Positions 52,124-61,126 of a DNA stretch of 64,000 nt are shown here, piece after piece. Below the pieces are notes generated by a model. That model searched no databases. It had not been told where the DNA came from and was given only the letters and a program-made list of their open reading frames with translations. Location: assembly GCF_000308455.1 (NCBI RefSeq), contig NZ_BAFP01000274.1:310001-374000 (forward strand), given 5' to 3'. Position 1 is the first letter of the stretch; every line of letters begins with the position of its first letter. The position numbers and the translations under genes are program-made. Source of the stretch: Nocardia abscessus NBRC 100374 (GTDB lineage Bacteria; Actinomycetota; Actinomycetes; Mycobacteriales; Mycobacteriaceae).

Positions 52124-53836
52124 ATGGTCCTGTTCAACCCGAAGACCGAAACGTTCGAGGAGTTCGATCCCGCTACGCGGGCTCGGTTGCGTTCGGTGGT
52201 CGACTTCTTCGAGAAGAAGGGCAAGCGGGCGCTCACCGGCGACGCGCAGCGCGCCGAGTGGTACGAGGACTGGATGGAGTTCCTCGCCGAGAGCCGCATC
52301 CTCGCGTACATGGCGACACCGCGGTCGAGCGCGGACGAAGACCCGGACAAGCGCTGGGACACCGCGTTCATCTCCCGGTTCAACGAGATCACCGGCTTCT
52401 ACGGACCGCAGTACTGGTACGCCTGGGGCGTTTCCACACTCGGTCTCGCCACCATTTGGCAGAGCGCCAACGGCAAGGCGCACCTGCGCGCCGCCGAGGA
52501 GCTCGACCGCGGCGGAATCATCGGTTTCGGGCTGTCGGAGAAGGATCACGGCGCCGACATCTACGCCACCGATATGCTGCTCACCCCCGACGGGGCGGGC
52601 GGGTTCACCGCTACCGGCAGCAAGTACTACATCGGCAACGGCAACGTGGCCCGGATCGTGCCGACCATCGGCAGGCGCACCGACCTCGAAGGTCCCGACG
52701 CGTACGTCTGGTTCGTCGCCGACAGCAGGCACCCGAACTACCGGCTGGTGAAGAACGTCATCCACGGCCAGAACTTCGTCAGTGCCTACGACCTGGTGGA
52801 CTATCCCGTTTCGGCCGACGACGTGCTGCACGTGGGCCGCAAGGCGTTCGACGCCGCGCTCGCCGCGGTCAACTGCGGCAAGTTCAACATCGGCATGGTC
52901 GCGCTGGGCATCACCGAGCACTGTTTCTACGAGACGATCAACCACGCCTCCGCCAAGATCCTGTTCGGGCATCCGGTCACCGACTTCGCGCAGGTGCGCC
53001 AGATTCTGTCCGACAGCTACGTGCGTATGAACGCCATGCGCCTCTACCACGAACGGGCGATCGATTACATGCGCTGCTCGACGCCGGAGGATCGCCGCTT
53101 CGTGATGTTCAACTCCATCGGCAAGATGAAGGTCACCCGCGAGGCCGAGCGCGTGTTCCGTGAGCTGTCGGATGTCATCTCCGCCAAGGGTTTCGAGAAG
53201 GACACCTACTTCGCGATGGCGCGCGGCACCATCGACTCCATGCCCCGGCTGGAGGGCACCGCCCACGTGAATATGGCGCTCACGCTGAAATTCATGCCGA
53301 ACTTCCTCTTCCATCCGGCGGACCTGCCCGCGGTGCCGGTGCGACGGGACCCCGGCGACGACGAGTCACTGTTCCGGCAGCCGGGCGCGGCCGGACTGAG
53401 CAAGGTTCGCTTCGCCGACTGGCGGCCCGCGTACGCGCCCTACCGGCACCTGCCGAACGTGGCGCTGTTCGTCGAGCAGGCCGAGCAGTTCACCCAGTTC
53501 CCGGTGCAGGCGCCGCCGACCGCGGCGCAGTTGGAGGACCTGGACTATCAACTGGCGGTCGGGGAGTTGTTCACGCTGCTGCCCTATGGGCAGCTCGTCC
53601 TGGAGCAGGCCGCGATCGCCGGGACGTCCGACGACCTCGTGGATTCGATCTTCGAGGTGTTCGTTCGGGACTTCTCCGCGTACGCGCTCGGGGTGTTCTC
53701 GAAGGCTTCCTCCACCCCTGCTCAGCAGGACTGGGCCCGGAATGCGCTGCGCAAACCGGTCATCGACCAGCGGCGAACCGCGCGTCTGCACGACGAGGTG
53801 CTGAGCTACGCCGGCACGTTCGAGATGAACCCGTAG
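52124..53836 (+). CDS. Acyl-CoA dehydrogenase family protein (FadE-like)
   Basis: 570 residues, longer than the typical 380-residue enzyme. The FAD/substrate core is seen in 'GFGLSEKDHGADIYATDM' and 'GSKYYIGNGNVARI', with the helical C-terminal domain following ('KTTREAER'-type region 'KMKVTREAERVFRELSDV'). It catalyses the first step of beta-oxidation or a related desaturation. ATG 52124 is the start (GGAAGGCGG upstream; a TTG at 52094 would add ten residues inside the palindrome). Transcribed alone. Confidence 0.85.
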   Translation: MVLFNPKTETFEEFDPATRARLRSVVDFFEKKGKRALTGDAQRAEWYEDWMEFLAESRILAYMATPRSSADEDPDKRWDTAFISRFNEITGFYGPQYWYAWGVSTLGLATIWQSANGKAHLRAAEELDRGGIIGFGLSEKDHGADIYATDMLLTPDGAGGFTATGSKYYIGNGNVARIVPTIGRRTDLEGPDAYVWFVADSRHPNYRLVKNVIHGQNFVSAYDLVDYPVSADDVLHVGRKAFDAALAAVNCGKFNIGMVALGITEHCFYETINHASAKILFGHPVTDFAQVRQILSDSYVRMNAMRLYHERAIDYMRCSTPEDRRFVMFNSIGKMKVTREAERVFRELSDVISAKGFEKDTYFAMARGTIDSMPRLEGTAHVNMALTLKFMPNFLFHPADLPAVPVRRDPGDDESLFRQPGAAGLSKVRFADWRPAYAPYRHLPNVALFVEQAEQFTQFPVQAPPTAAQLEDLDYQLAVGELFTLLPYGQLVLEQAAIAGTSDDLVDSIFEVFVRDFSAYALGVFSKASSTPAQQDWARNALRKPVIDQRRTARLHDEVLSYAGTFEMNP

Positions 53837-54012
53837 CCCATGACCCTGGATGCGATAGAGAATATCCATGAACATGGTGGGATAGAGGGCGATCGCACAG
53901 GATGCTATGTGCTGCTCAGATCCAACAAGTCAGAGCTGATTTGTCCGAAGTGGTTCCATACTTGGAAGAATTGCGACTAACATAGCGGCTCGGGTCCCCT
54001 TGGTTCGGCGGT

Positions 54013-54052
54013 GCGGGCGGACACCTGCGGTACGGCAGGTGTCCCAGCCCGC
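54013..54052 (+). terminator. Strong hairpin upstream of the small membrane-protein pair
   Basis: Stem of 10 bp (GGACACCTGC / GCAGGTGTCC) extended by 6 bp (GCGGGC / GCCCGC) across a CA bulge, loop GGTACG. It lies 180 bases after the acyl-CoA dehydrogenase and 26 bases before the next start, so it could be a terminator or an attenuator. Confidence 0.6.
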
Positions 54053-54077
54053 GGCGGCGTGGGATCGGAGCGAAAGG

Positions 54078-54314
54078 ATGCATCGACGCATGCTCAAGAA
54101 ACTCGACCGAATACTCGGTTATGAGATGAAGGTTTCCGAGTTCCTCGGCACCCTCATCATCATCGGCGTTCCGTATGGGCTGATCGGGGTGATCTGGACC
54201 CTCACCCATACCGGTCACCTGCGCGCCATGCACGGCCTCGATCTGGTCGTGTCGTTCCTGGGCTCGATCGTGTGCTGGCCGGTGCTCACCTTCTCGAATG
54301 TGTGCATGACCTGA
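54078..54314 (+). CDS. Small membrane protein upstream of the mce operon (1)
   Basis: 78 residues from ATG 54078 (GGAG upstream). A basic start ('MHRRMLKKLDRIL'), then helices 'FLGTLIIIGVPYGLIGVIWTL' and 'LVVSFLGSIVCWPVLTFS'. Its stop overlaps the next start as TGATG. No family recognised. Position before yrbEA suggests, but does not prove, a role with the Mce importer. Confidence 0.65.
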   Translation: MHRRMLKKLDRILGYEMKVSEFLGTLIIIGVPYGLIGVIWTLTHTGHLRAMHGLDLVVSFLGSIVCWPVLTFSNVCMT

Positions 54315-54502
54315 TGATGGCTCTGGTGTGGCTCATCGACGTCCTGGTGATCGTGGTCAAGATCCTCGGTGGGCGGATGAAGGTCAATCCCGTTCTCCGC
54401 TTCGGGCTCTGGGTGGCTGTGCTCAGCCTTCTGGCGGCCGGTTGTGTGGTGCTCGTAGCCCTCGTGGTGCTGCTGCAACGTTGGCTGGAAGGCCTCGCCT
54501 AG
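54314..54502 (+). CDS. Small membrane protein upstream of the mce operon (2)
   Basis: 62 residues from ATG 54314 (or 54317). Almost entirely hydrophobic: 'ALVWLIDVLVIVVKILGG', a short basic loop, then 'FGLWVAVLSLLAAGCVVLVALVVLL'. Coupled by TGATG to the gene before. No family recognised. Confidence 0.6.
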   Translation: MMALVWLIDVLVIVVKILGGRMKVNPVLRFGLWVAVLSLLAAGCVVLVALVVLLQRWLEGLA

Positions 54503-54799
54503 CCGCTCCTGCGGCCCCGGCCGTCCATGGCGTGGAAGAATATGTAGTTACTTACACACTCACTCGCTTTCCGGACTACTGTCCACCTGGCTGTATCTGG
54601 TGGAAATGCGAAGCTCACACGGCAGGTAAGCGAGGACTGGAGTACCCGCAGCGGGGCTGCGGCTGGCTTCGGATATGAAATAGACGATCACTTATCACTT
54701 GTACGACGTCTGTGATGTGTGCAACACTGCACACGCTCCGCACCCCCCGAAGGGGCGGCCGCCGGCGGCGGACGGGAAATCGGAAAGGAACGGCCACCG

Positions 54800-55675
54800 G
54801 TGACTGCCTCGCTGCGAACACCAGCCGACGAGCGACCGCCACGAGAACCGGGCGAGCTCGAGAAGATCATCGACAGCGCCTCGGGATTGTGGCGGCGCCA
54901 CCCCCAGCGCTCGCTGGAAACGCTGGGCCGGCAAGTCACCCTGGGCCGCGAAGCGATTGTGCAACTGTTCGTCTCGCTGGTCCGGGGAAGATTTCCCTAC
55001 CAGGAGTTCATCAAGCAGTGCGCGTTCATGGCCAACGTATCGGCGGCGCCCACGGTGTTCGTGGCCATTCCGATCGCCGTCGTGGTGTCCATTCAGGTCG
55101 GCGCTCTGGTGAACCAGGTCGGTGCGACGACATTCATCGGCGCGGTCGCGGGATTGGGCATCATCCGGCAAGGCGCGCCGCTGGTGTCGGCGTTGATGGT
55201 CGCCGGTGCGGTCGGTTCGGCGATCTGCGCCGATCTGGGGTCACGAACCATCCGGGAAGAGATCGACGCGATGATGGTGATGGGAGTCGACCCGGTCCGC
55301 CGCCTGGTTGCGCCCCGTCTCGCGGCGGCGGTGCTGGTGAGCGTATTGCTTTGCGGATTCGTCGTTTTCGTCGGCTTCGCGACCGCGTACATGTTCAACG
55401 TGTACGCCCAGTCCGGGACGCCCGGCTCGTTCATCAGCTCGTTCGCGTCCTTCGCGGTAGCCAACGATTTGATCATCGCCTTGGTCAAGGCCGCGATCTT
55501 CGGGGTGCTGACCGCGGTGATCGCCTGTGACATCGGCTTGCACGCGCACGGCGGCCCAGGCGGTGTCGCGAACGCGGTGAACTCGGCGGTGGTCAGTTCC
55601 GCGCTGATGTTGTTCGCCACCAACATCATCCTGACCCAGCTGTACAACACGCTGTTCCCCGCGAAAGTAGTGTGA
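54800..55675 (+). CDS. yrbEA: YrbEA (MlaE-like) permease of the Mce transporter
   Basis: 291 residues from GTG 54800 (AAAGGAA upstream), about five or six transmembrane helices. MlaE/YrbE features are 'GREAIVQLFVSLVRGRFPYQEF', 'AGLGIIRQGAPLVSALMVAGAVGSAICADLGSRT' and the 'EEIDAMMVMGVDP' loop that contacts the ATPase. With YrbEB it forms the membrane channel of the Mce lipid importer. The ATPase (MceG) is encoded elsewhere, as is usual. Confidence 0.95.
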   Translation: MTASLRTPADERPPREPGELEKIIDSASGLWRRHPQRSLETLGRQVTLGREAIVQLFVSLVRGRFPYQEFIKQCAFMANVSAAPTVFVAIPIAVVVSIQVGALVNQVGATTFIGAVAGLGIIRQGAPLVSALMVAGAVGSAICADLGSRTIREEIDAMMVMGVDPVRRLVAPRLAAAVLVSVLLCGFVVFVGFATAYMFNVYAQSGTPGSFISSFASFAVANDLIIALVKAAIFGVLTAVIACDIGLHAHGGPGGVANAVNSAVVSSALMLFATNIILTQLYNTLFPAKVV

Positions 55676-56541
55676 GGATGGCGAGCAGTTACACGCCCCC
55701 GGCGCTGAAGCCCCTGCACGCCGTCGGGCAAGCCGCACTCGGGCCCGTTCGTGCCAATCAACGCGTGGGGCATCAAGCCATCACGTTCTTCCAGGCTCTG
55801 ATCGCCATTCCGTTCGTCCTCAAGCACTATCGCCGTGAAGTGGCGCGGTTGACCGCCGATATCGGCTGGGGCAACGGATCGCTCATCGTGGGTGGCGGCA
55901 CGATCGGTGTCGTCGTCATCCTGTGCGCGTTCGGCGGCATCATCGTCGGGATGGAGTCGTTCACGGCTCTGAACCTGCTCACCATGTCCCCGCTCACCGG
56001 CGCGATCTCCGGTTTCGCGACCACCCGTGAACTCGCGCCGATCCTCGCGACCTTGGCCTTCGCGATCCAGGCGGGATGCAGGTTCACCGCCCAACTGGGC
56101 TCGATGCGCATCTCCGAGGAGATCGATGCGCTGGAGTCCATTGCCATCCGGCCGCTGCCGTATCTGATCAGCACGCGCATGATCGCCTCGACGCTGACCA
56201 TCATCCCGCTGTACAGCATCGGCCTCGCGACTGCCTACCTGACCACCAAGATCACGGTGCTGTTCCTGGGAGGAACCGCGGCCGGCACCTACGATCACTA
56301 CTTCTTTCAGTTCCTGATCGGCACGGACGTCTTCTTCTCGCTGCTCAAGGTAGTGGTGTTCGTGATGCTGTCGACGTTCATCCAGTGCTACTACGGCTAC
56401 GTCGCCACAGGTGGCCCGGAAGGGGTCGGGGTCGCGGCCGGGCGTGCCATCAAGATGGTGATCGTCGTGATGGTGTTCGCGAATCTCTTTCTGACATTGA
56501 CCATCTGGGGCATCGATCCCGGATTCCGGATTTCGGGGTGA
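55672..56541 (+). CDS. yrbEB: YrbEB permease of the Mce transporter
   Basis: 289 residues. Same family as YrbEA: 'GFATTRELAPILATLAFAIQAGCRFTAQLGSMRISEEIDALESIAIRPL'-type core (split here as 'TRELAPILATLAFA' and 'GSMRISEEIDALESIAIRP') with several helices. GTG 55672 overlaps the previous stop; ATG 55678 is the alternative. The mceA gene starts eight bases after its stop. Confidence 0.94.
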   Translation: MRMASSYTPPALKPLHAVGQAALGPVRANQRVGHQAITFFQALIAIPFVLKHYRREVARLTADIGWGNGSLIVGGGTIGVVVILCAFGGIIVGMESFTALNLLTMSPLTGAISGFATTRELAPILATLAFAIQAGCRFTAQLGSMRISEEIDALESIAIRPLPYLISTRMIASTLTIIPLYSIGLATAYLTTKITVLFLGGTAAGTYDHYFFQFLIGTDVFFSLLKVVVFVMLSTFIQCYYGYVATGGPEGVGVAAGRAIKMVIVVMVFANLFLTLTIWGIDPGFRISG

Positions 56542-56548
56542 GCCGAGG

Positions 56549-57997
56549 ATGATTCTGGACCCCAGCGGCCGTGGACCGACGGCCAGACAATTGACCCTCG
56601 CGGGACTGGCGGTGCTGACGACGATCGCGGTTCTGCTGTACCTGCTCGCGCTGCGCTACACCGGATACTTCGAGGACAAGGTCCCCGTGACCATCGTGTT
56701 GACCAGCACCGGCGACGGCTTGCCCGGACGGGCGGACGTCAAATTCCGCGGGATGGTCGTGGGCCGGGTGGCCGGGGTCGACGTGGTGGCCCGAGGAGCC
56801 GAGCAGCGGGCCGGCGTCGATCTGAAACCCGGTCTGGCGTCGACGATTCCGGTGAACGTGACCGCCAGGGTGATTCCGAACAACCTGTTCGGCGTCACCG
56901 CGATCGAACTCGTCGACAACGGCCCGGAAACGAGAACGCTGCGGGCGGGCGCGACCATTCCGGAGGACACCGGCAGCGAGACAGTGGCCTTGCAGACGAC
57001 GTTGAATGTCCTGCGCAACGTGCTCCAGAACATCCAGCCCGAGAAGTTGGGCCGGGTGCTGGCCACCCTGTCGGCGGCGCTGGACCCCGCGGCGCGCGTG
57101 CCCGGCTCGACGGTGGAGCGCCTGGACAACTGGCTCACCGAGATCAGGGCGACTCCGGGCATCGACGCACTGCTCGGGGATCTCGGGCGAGCGTCGATCG
57201 CGTTGAGCCAGTCGGCTCACGAACTGGTGGGGGTGCTCTCGGAATCGGTGACCACCGCACGAACACTGGCCGAACGGCGCACGAAACTCATCGACCTGCT
57301 CGCCACCGGAAACGCGACAGTGGATTCGGTCAACGCGCTCTTCGCCCGCAACCCCGACGCAGGCAAGTTCCTCGTCGCCGGGCTGGACGACCTGTTCGGC
57401 AGCCTGGCCAAGGACCCGGAAGCCATTCCCTACACGGCCGCGAACCTGAACGTGGCGCTGCGACGGCTGGCCACCACGTTCCACTTCGGGCCGGCCAAAC
57501 AGATGGTGTGGAAGATGGACGTGTCGTTCACACCCTTCCAGCAGTACACGGCGCAGGACTGCCCCCACTACGGCGACCAGTACGGCCCCCGTTGTGGCGG
57601 CGCCACTGTGCCCGAGGTGGCGCCCGAGCAGAACTACCCGCCACAGCTGATGCCGAAATGGCTCGACGCGGCAGGGCCCGCACCGGTACCGGTTGCGCCC
57701 CTGGGTGCCTTGGGGCTGGTGCTTCCTGAACTGCCCGCGATTCCCGGGCTTCCCTTCCTCCCGGGTCTGCCGTCCATACCCGGTTTTTCGCCTGCGCCGA
57801 GTCCCGTCGCACCGGTAGCACCCGACGTGCGGGCTCCTGGTGCTCCGGTGCAGCCGATCGCGCTACGCGGGTCCGACGCCGTGGCGGCGATCGTCGGAAC
57901 GCGGCCGACCGTGGCGCAGTACTTGTTGCTGAGTCCGGTGCTGGCCGGTGGATCGGTCACCGTGACCGCCGCCGACAACGAGGGGGCGGGACGATGA
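56549..57997 (+). CDS. mceA: MceA subunit
   Basis: 482 residues. One N-terminal transmembrane helix (about 15-35), an MCE/MlaD domain ('TSTGDGLPGRADVKFRGMVVGRVAGV'), long helical region (about 140-320), then 'QYTAQDCPHYGDQYGPRCGG' with conserved cysteines and a proline-rich tail to the end. Mce proteins form a hydrophobic conduit for lipids or sterols across the envelope. Overlaps mceB by ATGA. Confidence 0.95.
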   Translation: MILDPSGRGPTARQLTLAGLAVLTTIAVLLYLLALRYTGYFEDKVPVTIVLTSTGDGLPGRADVKFRGMVVGRVAGVDVVARGAEQRAGVDLKPGLASTIPVNVTARVIPNNLFGVTAIELVDNGPETRTLRAGATIPEDTGSETVALQTTLNVLRNVLQNIQPEKLGRVLATLSAALDPAARVPGSTVERLDNWLTEIRATPGIDALLGDLGRASIALSQSAHELVGVLSESVTTARTLAERRTKLIDLLATGNATVDSVNALFARNPDAGKFLVAGLDDLFGSLAKDPEAIPYTAANLNVALRRLATTFHFGPAKQMVWKMDVSFTPFQQYTAQDCPHYGDQYGPRCGGATVPEVAPEQNYPPQLMPKWLDAAGPAPVPVAPLGALGLVLPELPAIPGLPFLPGLPSIPGFSPAPSPVAPVAPDVRAPGAPVQPIALRGSDAVAAIVGTRPTVAQYLLLSPVLAGGSVTVTAADNEGAGR

Positions 57998-59016
57998 AAT
58001 CAGCCAAGGCGCTGCTGGGCTTCAGCCTTTTCGCGGTGGTGGCCGTCGCGCTCACCTTCACCATCTGGTCCACTTTGCAGCGGTCGGTCGACGGCGACAC
58101 GCATCGCTATTCGGCGGTCTTCTCCGATGTCCTGGGACTGCGCGTCGGGGACGACGTGCGCATGGCGGGCGTGCGGGTCGGCCGCGTGGACGAGATCGAC
58201 TTCACCGACGGCTACCGCGCCAGGGTCGATTTCCGGATCGACGAACGCCAGCGGCTCACCACCACGACGAAGGCGCTGGTGCGTTACCAGAATCTGATCG
58301 GACAGCGGTATATCGCCCTCGCGCCGGGCAAGGAAGCGGGCGCCGTCGTCGCGGCGGGGGCACAGATTCCACTGGAGCGAACCGAGCCCTCGTTCGATGT
58401 GTCCGCGCTGCTGTCCGGGTTCGAGCCGTTGTTCAGCGTGCTGCAGCCCGATCAGGTCAATTCGCTGTCCGAGACGTTGATCCAGGCGCTTCAGGGCAAT
58501 CAGGTGTCCCTCAGCAGCCTGCTCACCCAAGCCGCCGAGTTGGCGGGCACCTTCGGGCAGCGCGACGAGATCCTGGGGGAGGTCCTGGGCAATCTCAGTT
58601 CGGTGATCAGCGGCCTGGCCAACCGCAGCGGCGAGCTGGAGACGCTGCTCACCCAGGCCAGGGCGCTCGTCGAGGCGCTCTACTCGCAAGGCGAGAGTCT
58701 CAAGCATTCGGTCGACCGGGTGGCTGCGACGACCGACTCGCTGACCCGCCTGATCATGCAGGTCAAGCCGGGATTGTCGAAGGCGCAGAACGACGCCGGC
58801 ACCGGTGTCGCGTTGCTGCTGCTCAACGGCGCCTCCCTGGACCGGGCCGCGGTCGAACTGCCCGCCGTCCTCAACGGCGTCGCACGCTTCACCAGCAACG
58901 GCGCCTACGGCAACGCGTATCTGTGCAGCCTCGATGTGTCCCTGTGGGGCGTGCTGTTGCCTCCGGGGCTTTTCTCCCAGGTAGGCGGCAACTCACATTC
59001 GGAGGTGTGCCGATGA
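57994..59016 (+). CDS. mceB: MceB subunit
   Basis: 340 residues. Transmembrane helix at about 5-25, MCE domain ('VFSDVLGLRVGDDVRMAGVRVGRVDEI', 'ALVRYQNLIGQRYIALAPG'), then a helical domain. The end contains 'AYLCSLDVSLWGVL' with the MceB-type cysteine. ATGA overlaps with mceA and mceC. Confidence 0.95.
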   Translation: MKSAKALLGFSLFAVVAVALTFTIWSTLQRSVDGDTHRYSAVFSDVLGLRVGDDVRMAGVRVGRVDEIDFTDGYRARVDFRIDERQRLTTTTKALVRYQNLIGQRYIALAPGKEAGAVVAAGAQIPLERTEPSFDVSALLSGFEPLFSVLQPDQVNSLSETLIQALQGNQVSLSSLLTQAAELAGTFGQRDEILGEVLGNLSSVISGLANRSGELETLLTQARALVEALYSQGESLKHSVDRVAATTDSLTRLIMQVKPGLSKAQNDAGTGVALLLLNGASLDRAAVELPAVLNGVARFTSNGAYGNAYLCSLDVSLWGVLLPPGLFSQVGGNSHSEVCR

Positions 59017-60026
59017 GCATCGGTGTCCCATGGCCGGGATTTCTGCGGAACAGATATCTGCGGCTCGGCCTGATCGCGGCGGTCACGGTGGCGGCTCTCC
59101 TGATCGGATCCAGTGTCCTGACCCAGGCTCGACTGGGAGAGAAGACGATTCATGCCGAATTCGCTCAGGCGGCCGGCCTGCGTCCCGGCGCGACAGTGGA
59201 CGTATCGGGTATCGAAGTCGGTGCGGTGCAGGCGGTTCGGCTCGACGGCACCAAGGTCGCGGTGGAGCTGAAGGTGCGTCGCGATCTTCGCCTCGGCCCG
59301 GACGCGCGCGCGGCCATCAAGATGTCGACGATCCTCGGCCGCCTGCACGTGGACCTGGTGCCGGGCGACGGAAAGGGATTGCCGGGCAACCGCATCCGCA
59401 TCGAGAACACCTCGGTGCCGTACAACCTGAGCAAAGTGATCCAGGACCCGAAGTACAAGAACTCCTTCGAACGCATCGAACGTCTCGATCCGCAGAAGCT
59501 CCGCCAGGCGCTGGACCTGGTCGACCAGCAGATGGGCGATTCCCCGCAGCTGGCGGTCCAGGCGCTCGACAGTATCGGTGCGCTCGCGAAGGTCGTCACC
59601 GATCGCCGCGACGAGGTGGACTCGCTGCTGAAAAGCATGGACCAGGTGTCCCAGCTCGTCTCGGACAACCAGAACAGCGTGCTGCTGTTGCTGACTCGCG
59701 GCGAAGCGATCGGCACCGCCGTTCAGAAGCGGCAGGACCTGTTGCAGCAGTTGCTCGACAACGTCGCGGCCCTGTCGAGATTGCTGCAGGAGATGGGTTT
59801 GGAGAACAACGGCCAGCTCGCGCCCCTGATCCACGACCTGAACACCATGTCGGAGGGGTTGGCGAAGAACCGCGACAACCTGGACCGACTCTACGAGAAC
59901 ATGCCCATCGCTCTGCGGCAGTTCAACAACGCCGTCGGGAACGGGCCCTACGGCGACGTGTGGGCGCCGTGGTTCTTCCCGGACAACTGGCTGTGTTTCG
60001 CTCGAGCCGTACAGGGGTGCAACTGA
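59013..60026 (+). CDS. mceC: MceC subunit
   Basis: 337 residues from ATG 59013. Transmembrane helix near 15-37, MCE domain ('FAQAAGLRPGATVDVSGIEVGAVQAV', 'STILGRLHVDLVPGDG'), long coiled helix ('LDPQKLRQALDLVDQQMG' onward) and the C-terminal 'PWFFPDNWLCFARAVQGC'. The stop overlaps mceD (TGATG). Confidence 0.94.
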   Translation: MSIGVPWPGFLRNRYLRLGLIAAVTVAALLIGSSVLTQARLGEKTIHAEFAQAAGLRPGATVDVSGIEVGAVQAVRLDGTKVAVELKVRRDLRLGPDARAAIKMSTILGRLHVDLVPGDGKGLPGNRIRIENTSVPYNLSKVIQDPKYKNSFERIERLDPQKLRQALDLVDQQMGDSPQLAVQALDSIGALAKVVTDRRDEVDSLLKSMDQVSQLVSDNQNSVLLLLTRGEAIGTAVQKRQDLLQQLLDNVAALSRLLQEMGLENNGQLAPLIHDLNTMSEGLAKNRDNLDRLYENMPIALRQFNNAVGNGPYGDVWAPWFFPDNWLCFARAVQGCN

Positions 60027-61126
60027 TGAGAACACGACGACTCGCCGAGCTAGGCGTGCTGATCGTGACCGCGCTGGTCACCGCGAGTTGCGGGCTCGTA
60101 CCCGACAGCCTGACCGCGCTGCCGAGGCAGTACCTCGGCGAACACGTGCGCATCAGCGCCGACTTCGAGAACGTGGCGGGACTCTACGCGGGCAACGAGG
60201 TAGCGGTGCTCGGCGTTCCGGTCGGCCGCGTCGACACGGTGCAAGCCAAGGGCAGCTACGTGCAGGTCACCATGAGCCTGGACAAGGGAACCAAGATCCC
60301 GGCCGATGCCGTGGCCGCCCTGGTGTCGCCGCAGCTGATCACCAACCGCCATGTCGAGCTCGCCCCCGCCTACAGCGGCGACGGGCCGATCCTGACCGAC
60401 GGAACGCACATCCCGCTGGCCAGGACGCGGACACCGGTCGAACTCGACCGCATCCTGCAGAACTTCGACCAGCTCGGAGCCGCGCTGAAAGGCGACGACC
60501 AGAACGGTCCGATGGCCAGCCGAGTCCTGTTCCCGCTCCTGGACGGCAACGGCGACAAACTGCGCGAAACGCTGGACGCGCTGTCCTCGGCCTTCGAGGT
60601 GACCTTCGCCAACAAAGACCAGATCTCGAACACGATCATCAAACTCAACGAGATCACCCACATCATCGCCCAGAACGACCGGACGGTCCGCGACTTCAGC
60701 GGCCGCCTCACCGAATTGGTCCAGCTGCTGGGCGACCAGGCGCCCGGTCTGCAAGCGGTCCTGCGGCAATTGGACCAGTTCGTCACCAACACCTCCACGC
60801 TGGTCGGCGAGAACTCCGATCAGCTCGTCGGCGCGCTGAAGCGCTTCACGACCATCACCGAACAGATGCGCGCCAACGCCCGCGGCCTCACCGAGATCGT
60901 CGACGTCGGGCCGCTGCTGTTCGAGAACCTGTCCAACGCCGTCAGCCGGGAACATCAAGCGCTGCGCCTGCACGCGCTGACCGACAAGGTCCTGCTCGAC
61001 AACGAGGTCCTGTCGCAGTTCTGCGAACGGATCCAGATGCGCCTCGACGGCTGCCGCACCGGAAAGATCCAGGACTTCGGGCCCGACTTCGGCCTCACCG
61101 CAGCGCTTCTGGGGATCTCGAAATGA
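60026..61126 (+). CDS. mceD: MceD subunit with lipoprotein signal
   Basis: 366 residues. A signal peptide ends in 'LVTASCGLVP', a lipobox-like sequence with cysteine near residue 22, followed by an MCE domain ('FENVAGLYAGNEVAVLGVPVGRV', 'ALVSPQLITNRHVELAP') and long helices. In M. tuberculosis the D subunit is not a lipoprotein but E is, so here two consecutive subunits appear lipidated. Start overlaps mceC, end overlaps mceE. Confidence 0.92.
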   Translation: MRTRRLAELGVLIVTALVTASCGLVPDSLTALPRQYLGEHVRISADFENVAGLYAGNEVAVLGVPVGRVDTVQAKGSYVQVTMSLDKGTKIPADAVAALVSPQLITNRHVELAPAYSGDGPILTDGTHIPLARTRTPVELDRILQNFDQLGAALKGDDQNGPMASRVLFPLLDGNGDKLRETLDALSSAFEVTFANKDQISNTIIKLNEITHIIAQNDRTVRDFSGRLTELVQLLGDQAPGLQAVLRQLDQFVTNTSTLVGENSDQLVGALKRFTTITEQMRANARGLTEIVDVGPLLFENLSNAVSREHQALRLHALTDKVLLDNEVLSQFCERIQMRLDGCRTGKIQDFGPDFGLTAALLGISK

